In this document: in pieces, positions 1 to 9,400 of the stretch
How positions within the stretch are numbered: position 1 is the stretch's first letter
Layout of the letters: every line of letters begins with the position of its first letter
Assembly: GCA_027604665.1 (NCBI GenBank)
Contig: JADGIZ010000404.1
Coordinates: forward strand, 1 to 14,209
Direction: 5' to 3'
DNA length: 14,209 bases
Origin: Polyrhizophydium stewartii
Taxonomy: Eukaryota; Chytridiomycota; Chytridiomycetes; Rhizophydiales
Translations under genes and position numbers: made by a program
The notes under the pieces: model-generated
Told to the model about the DNA's origin: nothing
The model's input: the letters and a program-made list of their open reading frames with translations, nothing else
The model's database searches: none

Positions 1-521
1 ACCCAGCGGGCGACGACACCGGGCAGCCTGCGAGGGTATCGGCGAGGGGGCCTGCCGGCCTGGCCGCACGCACCAGATACTTGAGTGAGCGAGGAAGGCG
101 GATTTGACCTTGTAAAGGAGCATCTGCGCCGACAGATCCTGCGAGCGCAGCGCGGTCTTGCATCCAGTACTTTGCAGCCCAGCTGGCCCTTGTGCGCAGG
201 GAGGAGCTTGCCATCTGCCCTGTCTCTCGCAGTCAGTCGTCTGCTGGGCTATACTTGCGAAGATGATTTATCAAGCGGCTGTCAGAGGTCGGCATGGGTC
301 GCGAGCTCGTTGTCGAGCGAATCCACTCGGGCTCGCACCACGTCTGGCACGGCCGAGGAGCGGTCGACGGCGGCTCGGGGCTTCTCAGCTCGCGCTCAAG
401 TGCGCGGGGACAAGAGTGGGAGCAAAGCGAACGAGTGGGTCTCAAGGACATGTAATGATGGCTGTGGCAATACCGGGGACAAGTCAAATGAATCCATTTC
501 CAGCCATGGATTTGTGTCCAT
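1..521 (-). CDS. Partial unrecognised multi-exon gene running off the left edge
   Basis: I do not recognise this gene. A plausible ATG at 521-519 opens a short exon beginning MDTNPWLEMDSFDL, with a possible GT donor after codon 16. Further along the minus strand a second open stretch reads AAVDRSSAVPDVVRARVDSL and ends at a TGA near 282. A third stretch, about 150-75, reads LRSQDLSAQMLLYKVKSAF and is followed by a good GTGCGT donor. Codon third positions in these stretches are mostly G or C, as in the neighbouring genes, and the second and third are helix-prone with possible heptads. The exon junctions are not fixed: leaving the second stretch seems to need a GC donor. The start lies about 125 bp after the stop of the upstream glyoxalase II gene on the same strand. 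It could instead be chance open frames in GC-rich DNA. Confidence 0.3.
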
Positions 522-646
522 CACTTGGCAGATCAAGCGGCAGTCAAAGAAATGCAAGTGTTGCTTTGATGGAACGTGAGGGCGAGGACAAACGAAGCCA
601 CAGGGCATTGGTCGAATACCGCTGCGATGTTAGAATGCAGGCCGAA

Positions 647-2398
647 CTAGAGCTCTGCTTTGCCATCTTTAAAACGGCATCTGTCCTTGAGTGCGCGAAG
701 ACAGCCGATGGCGATGGCCTCGTCCAGCGTGCTTCCGGTGAGCCCATGTGCGGCGCAAGCCGCCACCGTCTCGCGGCGCACAACATCCAGGATCGGCTCA
801 GTCGAGTCAGAGGCGCGCAAGAGCGCAGCTTGGCGCATGACGTTTCTCCAAAGCTCCCCTCGACGCCCTCGCGCATCGAGACGAAGGAACGGATTGTACA
901 GGGCCTCTTCTTGAAGCGTTGTGGGGACCATCGCGGTGCGCAGCCATGCGGCATCTTCGGCCTGCTTGAATTTGAGCTGGAGCGTAAAGTTTCCTGGCTC
1001 GAGAAGGCGGGCGAAGGCCAGGTTGGCAATCGAGTATTCGTGGCCGGGAAACAGGTTTGTGTCTGGCGGAAGCGTCGCGATCAAGCGAGCCGCGATCTGG
1101 TGCATGTCGTACGCGCTTTCGGCCTCAAAGAAGCGGCCACAGCCCGCCGTCATGAGTGTGTCGCCCGTGAAGAGCGAGGGGGCAAACGGATGCCAGTCCG
1201 TCAGAGATGTCGGAACAGGCACCAATGACTCGCTAAGCTCGCGCGCGCGTGCAGGATCCAAGTCGAGCATGTTGATACTCTGCGGAGCGTCGCCGCTCGG
1301 GATGCGGTTACGTCCATGGCTCTGCGACGGATCAGGCGGTTGAGTGCCTGGCGGGCGACCAATCGCGGAGCCCATGAATGCTGAAAAGAGCGACGGCGGA
1401 GCTGCGGACATGGCCATAGATGGCTCGGCCGACGCCGAGTCCGGTTGATCCTGCCAGGCTTCCCCAGAAACATTTGATGCGGGCACCGCCGTCACACGGC
1501 CATCTCCTGTGGCATGCCCATCGCCCGGCGAAAGAGCGACATCTCCCCGGGCGCCGGCTTTGTCGACAGATATTCCGCAAGCCGCGAGAGACTTCGGCAT
1601 ATCCAGCAGGAACAAGACGCTTCCACGAGTGTGACATGGGGCCAGGATCACGCGAAACACAAAGCGCCCAATGGTCAGGACGTCATTGTCAACGACAAAG
1701 TGCGTGGTTCTCTGGAATAGGCGGTTGAGCGATAAGGCGCCAAAGTCGAGTGCGCTGCCGTAGACATCGATGCCTGGGAACTTGGCCACGATGCGCAGAT
1801 TGCCCGAGCAGTGATCCCTGCTCCAAGGGCAGCCAGATTTGAGCCGCGGCGCAATGGCAGCGATATCAGCAACGGGTAAGCGCAGGTAACGCAAAGCAGC
1901 GGGCTTCAATTGCACCAGGAGGACTTACCAGTGTTTGTGAGTGTTGAGGATGGCCAGTGGACGCAGCGAGTGCTCGCGCAGCACCTCAAAGATGGCCTTG
2001 GCATCCGATGGGTCAATGATGACGGCCGTGCCTACTCGTCGGCAACCAGCGAAGCGGAGCATAAGCATGGCTGCGGACGGTCCGCACTGCGTCTCGCAGC
2101 TCCACGTACCCTGGTCCCTGTCCGCCACGACGTAGGCATAGTTGTCCTGCAGCGACGGAACGACAAGCACCTCGAAGGGGCCTGACGAAAGCGGGGGCTC
2201 TCGCTCTGTGCGTCGGTGGGGCTCGGCACCAGCGGGCGGCTCGAGCATGCGCAGCGCGGCATAGCCTAGCACCGACTCGAAAACCAGCGTGCGGAGCACG
2301 TTGTCTCTGCGGCGGCGCGGCAGCGCAAGGACCCAAGCCGCCGGCGCCGCGACTGCCGCCAGCGCCAGAAGGCCGAGCACCGTGGCGCGTGTCGGCAT
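647..2398 (-). CDS. Hydroxyacylglutathione hydrolase (glyoxalase II), membrane-anchored, with large insertion
   Basis: Metallo-beta-lactamase-fold thioesterase that hydrolyses S-D-lactoylglutathione to D-lactate and glutathione, the second step of methylglyoxal detoxification. Two exons: 2398-1929 and 1817-647 (546 aa). The 111-nt GTAAGT...CAG intron splits the Trp codon in the metal motif, and splicing restores THKHWDH. The expected metal ligands are present: H154, H156, D158, H159, H219 (APCHTRGS), D376 (FTGDTL) and H416 (GHEYS). AGCGRFFE and LEPGN are also family-typical, and PTTLQEEALYNPF matches the substrate-side C-terminal domain. Residues about 7-26 form a hydrophobic segment followed by RRRR, suggesting a signal anchor or organelle-targeting sequence. 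The protein is about twice the usual 260-310 aa, because roughly 130 extra low-complexity residues lie between H219 and D376. The start is the first ATG before the hydrophobic segment and faces the next gene across 209 bp. Identity is firm; the N-terminus and insertion are less so. Confidence 0.9.
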
Positions 2399-2607
2399 CT
2401 TGGGCAACGCGCCGACACCCGCCTCAGTCCTGTGTTTGGCGTGCTGGCGCGGCCTCGCGAACGAGACGTCTGCCGTCTTGGGCTGCGGTGCCCATCCTGG
2501 CGATAGCAGGCGGCTTGTGCCTGGCTGCGCGGCTTCGCGCCTACACTCGCCTCCTCTGGTGGGTCTCCAAGAACCCCAGGATCGAGGCCATTTGTCACTT
2601 TGCAAAG
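2399..2607. promoter_or_regulatory. Divergent intergenic region (bidirectional promoter)
   Basis: These 209 bp separate the ATG of the minus-strand glyoxalase II from the first in-frame ATG of the plus-strand PHD gene. They must therefore hold both promoters and both 5' leaders. No TATA box is obvious and the stretch is GC-rich. The promoter role is inferred from position only. Confidence 0.5.
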
Positions 2608-4927
2608 ATGAGCGACGCAGAGCCAGACGCAGGCAGCCGTCCCTCGGTGCCGGCGCCGGCGACAGAGGCTGCCGTGCCGCCGCTCGCCTTGCGGCCGCCT
2701 GCGCATTCCTTGCCCCTGCCTCAGCCTCAACTGCGTCCGCTCCCTGCAGCCGGTGGCGTCGGCTCGCAGCAGCAGCAGCAGCGGGCTTCAGACCAGCTCC
2801 TCCAGCACCCGCACACCGACCCACAGTCGTTCAGGCGCCATTCTCAGCCGCTCACCAGCCTCAGCACAAGTTGGACGCCGCGGCCGCTGCTTGCCTGGCA
2901 CCCTCCGGCCGCCGAGCTCGCTGCACCCCCATCGTCCCAGCCGCTGACCAACAAGCCTCGCGCACACTCGATCCCTCTCGCCGCCGAGGCCGCGCTGTCC
3001 GGCGTGCTCGCACAGACCGGGCGGCCTCACGGACCGCTCCCGGTGCCGCCCTCGCCAGACCTGGCTCTCTGGCAGGCCCACAGCCGTGCTTCTGCGAACC
3101 AGATGCATCAGGCGCCGGCAGATCCCGCCGACCCGCTTCCGGATGCCTTGTCCTCTGGTGTGTCGGGGTCTGAACTCTCCAAAGCTGCACCAAAGAAGCC
3201 CAAGGCGCCAAAGCGCAAGGGCGACAAGGCAGGCAGCTTGCATGGATGCTGTTGTCTGGGTGTCTGTGCAGCGGCTGATACTTCAGATCTCCGTTTTCAT
3301 GCTCCTCGGCGGCCCACCCACCAAAGGCACCGGAGCTGCAGCCGCCACGCAAGCGCAAGACACCCTCGTCAACCTCTGACGGCTCGGCGGCCGCGGCTCT
3401 CGAGCTTGGTGTCGACTCGACGAATTCAGCTGTGACCCAGGTCGCCGCCCTACCGACCGCTGGGTCGCTGGCGGCAGCGACAGTAGCGTCAGCATTATCA
3501 GAGGCAGTTCTGGCCAAACCGTACCCCAAGCGCGCAGCTGCCGGATCCCGCAGCGCAGGTGCGGCCACTCCGGAAACGCAGACCCAATCTCCGAATCCTG
3601 CTCAAGGGTCGCTTAGTTTGGCGTCGTCACCTCACCGGCACGCCAGCACTGGTGCAAGTAGCACTCGCTCAAGAGCTTCGCCTGGTCTTTATGGGCCATC
3701 CGACCAAGATCCCAGCCGCGCGGCTGTTGGCGCTATCAGCGGACGCTCTTCGCCGTCGGTCTTTTGCATTTGTCGGAAGCCTTACGACGACGCTCAATTT
3801 TACATCCAGTGCGATGAATGCGACGAGTGGTTCCATGGAACGTGCATGGACATCACCGAGTCTGACAGCGACCGACTCGACAAATGGTACTGCGCTGCAT
3901 GCACAACAACCAAAGGTCTCAAAAGCAGCTGGAAATCGAAATGTCGGATCTCTGACTGCGATAGCCTGGTGCGCTCGCAGAGTGCGTTCTGCTCTGACGC
4001 CTGCGGCCTCAAGTGGGCCGCAGATCAGATCAAGCCGCATCTGGACTCGCTCAAGCCAGTCGCACAACGCTCGCTCGACGCTCGCGCTCAAGAACCGCCA
4101 CCAGCGGAGCGCACGAGTGCGATTGTTTCTCGGAAGGCGGGTGCAGTCCGCGACGGACGAGAGGCGCTGAGTCGGCGTATGGCGCGTGTATCTTTGCAGC
4201 TGCGGCTTGTCAAGCTGGTCGTGCGCGCTCTCGAGTCGCGCCAGCTGCGGATCGATGACGCCGTCGAGCGCATGTACCGGCTCAACGCAGAAATGGCCCT
4301 AACAGCACCCGCCGTCCGGGTGCCTTCCAAGAGCCGCGGAGACCGCGGAAGCTCAACGCGCGTGTGTGCGTTCGACTCGCGGATTGTTCACGAGTGGTCG
4401 GTCGACCTTGATCCAACCACGATGCGCGGCAAGTCGCTGGCGGACGTTGCTTTCCCGCCTGATCCAGAACCCGAGGTCGAGCGCGAGCTTGCGCGCGATC
4501 ACGGTGACCAAGCCCAAGCAAGCACAGACGCGCAAGAAGCGAACGGCGAACCTGCTGACGGAGCCGCGGCCGCAGACGGGGCTACCCCCGGCGACGCAGA
4601 GACCCCACAAACCGCCGCAGACACGCCGACATCAGCGTCAGCACCCGCTGCCGAGCCACACCAGTCGCCACACTTTCGGGCGACCATGTGTCTTGTGCGT
4701 GGCCGCTGCTTTCGGCACGATGGCTGGGAGGTCAGCAAGACGCGCGAGGTGGAAATCGAAATCGCCGATCAGGTTCGTGGTGCCGGCCATCTGCAACCTG
4801 CTGCCCGTCCTGCGTAACGCTGACGCCTGTGTGGCAACGATGCTCGCAGCTCGCGCTTGTGCGTTACTTGTCGCTGCAGCTTGCCGAGCTCGACACGCGA
4901 CTCCAGTTTGGCAAGCGGCTTCATTGA
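2608..4927 (+). CDS. Spp1/CFP1-like PHD-finger subunit of a Set1/COMPASS H3K4 methyltransferase complex
   Basis: Nuclear chromatin reader that would tether Set1/COMPASS to H3K4-methylated nucleosomes. Model: exon 1 2608 to about 3228, exon 2 about 3327-4772, exon 3 4850-4927, roughly 714 aa. The PHD finger (about 3760-3905) has the C4HC3 pattern CICRKP, CDECDEWFHGTC, WYCAAC, with the Tyr and Trp expected of a methyl-lysine cage. It is followed by KCRISDC and FCSDACGLKWA, the cysteine-containing start of the CFP1 C-terminal (Set1-interaction) domain, then basic helices and a final CLVRGRCFRHDGWE segment resembling the CFP1 C-terminus. I see no CXXC DNA-binding domain, so it is closer to yeast Spp1. 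The N-terminal third is Pro/Ala/Gln-rich with basic, NLS-like stretches. The last intron (4773-4849, GTTCGT...GCAG) is phase 0. The first intron is uncertain: a frame change near 3230-3330 needs a splice, and the best fit is a GC donor at 3229. The gene ends 9 bp from the convergent neighbour. Confidence 0.85.
2767..2781 (+). repeat. (CAG)5 trinucleotide run encoding polyglutamine
   Basis: Five perfect CAG codons give QQQQQ in the disordered N-terminal region of the PHD protein. This is a short microsatellite that could vary in length; nothing more can be said from one copy. Confidence 0.9.
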
Positions 4928-4936
4928 CGTGAGCAT

Positions 4937-5360
4937 TCACTGGCGCGCTCCATAGCTTTGTTTAGTAAACGCTCCGTTGCGGCTCTCCCACTCCGCCTTG
5001 GTCTGGCGGCGGTTGCGTTTGGTCAGGGCCGACACATGGGCATGCCGCGACCAAGGCAGGCATAACAAGGCTCGCACCTTGGACTCGTGCTGCTCCACAA
5101 CGGCCGATCGCAGCGCTGAATGGTCGTCAGCGTCGTGGCCCCGCGCGTGCGGGCAGATGGCGATCCATACCCTGCATGTCGCTGTGCGTCGTCGCGGTCG
5201 GATCCGCCACTGTCTTCTGTTTACCCCAGCGCTGGTCCCGCTCAGAAACCTCGTTGACAAAGCTGGGATCCGAGTCCCAGTCGTCGTCGGTGGTCGGCGA
5301 GATAGCCGTTGCAACTGCCTTCTTGACGGCGCTGTCGACGGTCGCCGTTGATTTCCACAT
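4937..5360 (-). CDS. Mini-cortactin: N-terminal acidic (Arp2/3-binding) region only
   Basis: Three exons, 5360-5171, 5115-5078 and 5002-4937, joined in phases 1 and 0, encode 97 aa. The introns are 55 nt (GTATGG...TTCAG) and 75 nt (GTGCGA...GCCAG). The protein begins MWKS, as cortactin does. It then carries TDDDWDSDPSFVNEVSERDQ at about residues 24-43 and RWGKQKTV, matching the cortactin/HS1 NTA whose DDW motif (here D26-D27-W28) binds the Arp2/3 complex. Next comes ALRSAVVEQHESK, equivalent to the helix after the NTA. The protein ends SYGARQ-stop just where cortactin's first F-actin-binding repeat (SYGYGGKFG-like) should begin. There are no repeats, proline-rich region or SH3 domain on either strand nearby. 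In family terms it could bind and activate Arp2/3, or compete for it, without binding filaments. It may be a genuine short protein or a truncated gene. Its stop lies 9 bp from the convergent PHD gene's stop. Confidence 0.8.
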
Positions 5361-5688
5361 CAGTGGAGGGCCTTCCACACGCGACCGCGCCGATTGTGTG
5401 AGCCCAGATGTCCTGATGACTTTCGACCTCCTCGAGGCCGGGCGCCAGATCAGGCCTGGCGCGCAGGCGCACCGCGACAATGTCACTGCCGCGCGACGTC
5501 GGCGTGCCGCTGAGCTTCACGATGCCGGGCATGCTCCAGTCGCTCGATGACAACCCCGGCACACGGCGTGCAAGCATGTGCCCGACGCTGAGCGAGGATA
5601 ACGACTGGCACGACGTGGGGCCGCTCGATCGCAGCACCGCTTCGTCCGGCATGCCACGGGATCGCAGCTTCGAGAACCTCTCAAACAA
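5361..5688. other. No assignable gene; GC-rich stretch with open frames on both strands
   Basis: This 328-bp stretch lies upstream of the mini-cortactin ATG and downstream of the 89-aa gene's stop. A plus-strand frame opens at ATG 5480 and runs to TAA at 5752, encoding a 90-aa Ser/Asp-rich, disorder-like peptide that would overlap the 3' end of the minus-strand neighbour. A minus-strand frame is also open across the whole stretch. Third codon positions of both frames fall on the same bases, so composition cannot choose between them, and neither resembles a family I know. The simplest reading is the mini-cortactin promoter. Confidence 0.35.
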
Positions 5689-6317
5689 TCATGAGAGGAG
5701 GGGGAGCTCCAACGAGGCAAAGGTGCCGTCTTGCCATTGGGAGTATTCGTAACCTCTGGCGGAGATTGCGGTCCACGAAAGCCCTAGAGCCTGCTTTGGG
5801 GCAACGCACCCGCAGTGGAGCGCGCGATGCGCAGCACTCGAGCCCGTGGACCCGACATTCCCCCATGGGGGCGTGTGGGCGAACAAAAATGCAGCTGCAT
5901 GGCCGAGCTTGCAGCGCCATGCCAGAGACTCGACCTTCTTTCAGGCAACCCATTGCACTCACACTGGGAGCATCCCCACATGTTTGAACACGCGCAGGTT
6001 GATGATGCGAGGCCTCCAGGTGCCGGCGCGGCAGCAAAACGATCAGGATGGCTGTTGTCGGGAAGCAAGCAGAATCTGACTTCAAAAGGTACCAGGTATC
6101 GAGTGCGCGCTGCTCCGACGATGCACGCCGCAATCTGACGAGCGCCGAGCACAAAAGGATCCAAAGACGAGAGAAAAGCGTCGGAAGAGCTCTCAAAAAG
6201 CGTCAACCTGGGCAGCAGCTCAGGTTTCTTTGCTGGTAAGAAGCCAGAGAAACGGTACGCGGCTTCATCGACGAGCAGCCTCGCGGACACATCGACAAGA
6301 GTGGGACTCAGCGCCAT
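5689..6317 (-). CDS. Unrecognised small four-exon gene (about 89 aa)
   Basis: I do not recognise the product. The model has exons 6317-6208, 6134-6093, 6013-5963 and 5755-5689. Junction phases are 2, 2 and 2, and all are compatible. Introns are 73 nt (GTTGAC...CGTCAG, pyrimidine-rich), 79 nt (GTACCT...CTGGAG, with CTGAT branch-like motif) and 207 nt (GTGAGT...GCCAG). The spliced protein starts MALSPTLVDVSARLLVDEAA, continues through a basic FLPAKKPELLPRLRRAS stretch and PRIINLRVFKHVGMLPV, and ends GYEYSQWQDGTFASLELPLL-Ser-stop. The last two pieces look like beta-strands of a compact fold. There is no signal peptide or membrane helix. The ATG is 87 bp from the divergent RasGEF start. The long third intron is the weakest junction, since another exon could hide in it. 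Confidence 0.45.
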
Positions 6318-6404
6318 TTTCTCTCTAAAGACTCAGCAGCCGTCTGGAGGTCAACCGCCTGTTCCGCCGCGCAGAGGTACGTTGTCGCCGAGGCCGCGTG
6401 CCAG
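6318..6404. promoter_or_regulatory. Very short divergent intergenic region (87 bp)
   Basis: This is the gap between the ATG of the 89-aa minus-strand gene and the proposed ATG of the RasGEF gene. If both starts are right, both promoters and leaders fit in 87 bp or extend into coding sequence. The RasGEF reading frame stays open upstream of its proposed ATG across this gap, so an earlier exon cannot be excluded. Confidence 0.4.
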
Positions 6405-9400
6405 ATGCCTGATCGTGTGGCTCACAGCCGCACACAAGATCGATCTTCCTCCGAAAATCAAAAGCATCAGCCAGACGACGACTCAATTGAAGGTGTCCAT
6501 CATACGCAAACACAGATCAGCGTGCCCGAGTCCAGTAAGATTTGCCGTTGAGTGACTGGCGTTCCGATACATTCAAAGGCTGATCAATTAACATGCCCTG
6601 GCGGCAGCCGACGAGGTCAGCGTTCATGGCGACGCATTTCGCATGTTTTCAAACACAGTTTTATCGTCCGAAACGCACTTGAAGCCCGTGCAAGTCAACG
6701 TGTGCTGGCGCGAGGCTTCCTTCAACACCAAGATTTCATTGGGTGCGCTCGTGCGCGACACCCTCGTGTTCATCCTTCAGGAGCTCAGGGCCGAAATCGC
6801 AAAGACATCCGAACAAGGCCGCGACTTGCTTGCCGACCCACCCTCATTTCTTCTCGGCAAGGTCGACCATAATTCGCCGAGCATACGAACATGGATGAAT
6901 CCGGACACGCCGATCAGCGTGTACGATATCAAGCAAGGAGTGAGCTTTTCCGAATTGAGCGCTGCGAGGCGTGAGGCTCTGGAAGGTCACCCTGACTTGC
7001 TGACGGACTGGGCCTGCAGGACGAGCTTCTGCTCAAGCACATTGACGATGTGGAAAGCGTTCCGGTCGCGATCCCGCCTCAAGCCGAGCGCCAGAGCTTT
7101 CAGTACAAGTTTGACCTGCTCGTATCCGAGGCAATCCAGGTCCTGCGCGGGATGTATCAGTCGCCGCAAAGCGAGCACAAGGAGCGTTTTTGCCTGTACT
7201 GCCCGCACTTTGGAATGTGGCTTGATGAGACAAAGACGCTGTTTTCGTACAACTTGAGCAGCGAGGTAAACTGCAGGGTACTATATACTCCAGACTGTAG
7301 AAACGCATACTAACGACTGCTTTACCCCTGTAATGCGGCTCGGAAAGACGGTCATTGAGCTTCGCGCGCTATCCAACGAGTTTTTGATGCGAATCCATTT
7401 GGCCGACTTTGACCAGAAGATAGCAATCAAAGCGCTGCCCTCACTACTCGTCTCTGGTAAGGCCGCAGCGTCTCCCTAAACTCTCAGGCGGCAACGCAAA
7501 GTCTGCTAACGAAGCGCCGCGCCCCAGACGTCATGGCCATGGTGCAGCACCAGCTTCAAAACCGCAAGCTTCGTCTCGCGAGCAGCGGGCAGTACGGGCT
7601 TTTTATCATGTCGACTGGTGGCTGGATGCAAGAAGAAGACAACATCGAAAAGTATCCGTCCATTCGCACGGTGCGAGTATGGCCGGTTATCTGAGAGCCA
7701 AAAGTTGCTACGACTAACGTTCTTGCTTGGCACACAACGCTTGCACCGGAATCAATAGGAAATCATGCAGTACCGAGTTCGTTACCAGTATGTCAGCATC
7801 TGGTCGTCAGGCAAAGACCTGAGAATCCCGGCAAACGACTGCATGACCGTGGCGTCGGTCCTGCAGTCGCTGAATGCAGAAAACCCCGACTCGGAGCACG
7901 AGCCGTTTGCATTGCACCTGCCAACGGGCGAGCGACTCAAGGATAGCGACTTTGTATGGGCCATCCTCAAAGAATTGTCGCCAGACGACAAGCTTCAGTA
8001 CCGGCCGATTTCCAAGAAACTTCAGGTCGCGGCAAGCACGACGCCATGGGTTGAAATTGAGGTCGACTTCACGGCCCCCCTGCGCACAATCGCCCAGTAC
8101 ATGTGCCGTCGGCTCGGAGTTCGATATGCCGAACTGAGCGCTATCAGAGACGCCCAAGGCAATTTACTCGACATTGAGCGGTCCGTGAAGGCGCAAAGCG
8201 TTGAGCCCGGAGCAAGACTGACGATCGAGGTCGAAGCCAAGGTGCCGAGCGCCACGTGCTCCGAGGCTCGTCGCGTCTACAGCTAAAATCGATCATGCTG
8301 ACATGGCCTCAACCGGCATTTTAGGCCAAAGGAGACTCGACCAGTATCTGGGATGATCCAACAACGCCTGAGAATCTGCAAATGAGCGCTTCGGCATCCC
8401 CAGACGCACCGCAGCGCATTGCGTCCGCAACCCTGAACAAGCTTGTCGAGAAGCTGACGGAAGAAAAGGGCGAGAAAGTGACCGAATGTGGGCCATATGA
8501 TTGCAAACTGCTGCAATCGAAAGCAAGCACAGCGCTGAAAAGTGATGCCTTGCGTGTGTGCGATCGTGGGCAACAAAGATCTGGACTTTGTCAAAACGTT
8601 TCTGCTGACGTACCAGTCATTCACGACGGCCGAAGCCTTGCTCCAGCTTCTTACCGACAGGTTGGTGGCAGCGCCTGCGACGCGGCACACTCGGCATGCT
8701 TTCTGCTTGCGCTCCTCATCTCTGACCAAACTGGATATTCGCAGATACGCGGTTCCCAACGATAAAAGTCTGCCCCAGCCAGAGTTTGACAAGTTTCGCA
8801 TTACCATCCAGCTTCGCGTATGCAACGTGTTGCTTCAATGGATCAAAAAGTACAGCTGGGATTTCGTGCATCCGCAGCATGGTCGGCGCATCTGCAACGA
8901 GGCGCTCCAGGTCGTCGACAAAGTGATTGCATTTGAGCATCCCGCCATGGCCAAACAAATCAGAAAGGGCATCCTCAAGCTGGCAAGCCCTGCTCAGCAA
9001 AGCCTACTTGAGGCATTCTCCGGCTGCTGACAACAAAATATCTGCAGCTCGACGGTTCCGCAACCGCGTCACCAAACCAACTGCTCTCGTCTTGGAAGTC
9101 AACCGTCGGCGTCCGAAATGACCCCAACGGGATTGTCTTTGGCTATTCGTCCGACGAAATCGCCAGGCAACTCACCATGATCGAGGAGTATCTGTTCTCG
9201 GCAATCATGGCGAGCCTCTCGCCAAATCGATTCTTTGCATGTGCGCATCCTGCTGACATGCCAGGCGTACAGCCATCTGAGCTCCTCAACCAAGCCTGGA
9301 CCAAGAAAGATGCGGCTGTGCGCGCGCCTGGCATCTTGGCGCTGACAAGGCGTTTCAACGCCGTCGCCTGTTGGGTGGGATGGGTGTGTGACCAGCCCGG

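Noticed and set aside
158..1228. 356-codon open frame on the plus strand
   Set aside because: It lies antisense to the conserved part of glyoxalase II, has no family resemblance, and is explained by GC-rich composition.
3669..4091. 140-codon minus-strand open frame
   Set aside because: Antisense to the PHD finger; its cysteines are complement shadows.
5784..6317. 177-codon unspliced minus frame as the gene downstream of ATG 6317
   Set aside because: After about 36 codons it loses folded-protein character. A pyrimidine-rich intron with matching phase gives a better continuation through two further frames.
8283..8825. 180-codon minus-strand open frame
   Set aside because: Antisense to the REM domain exons of the RasGEF, whose homology is clear.
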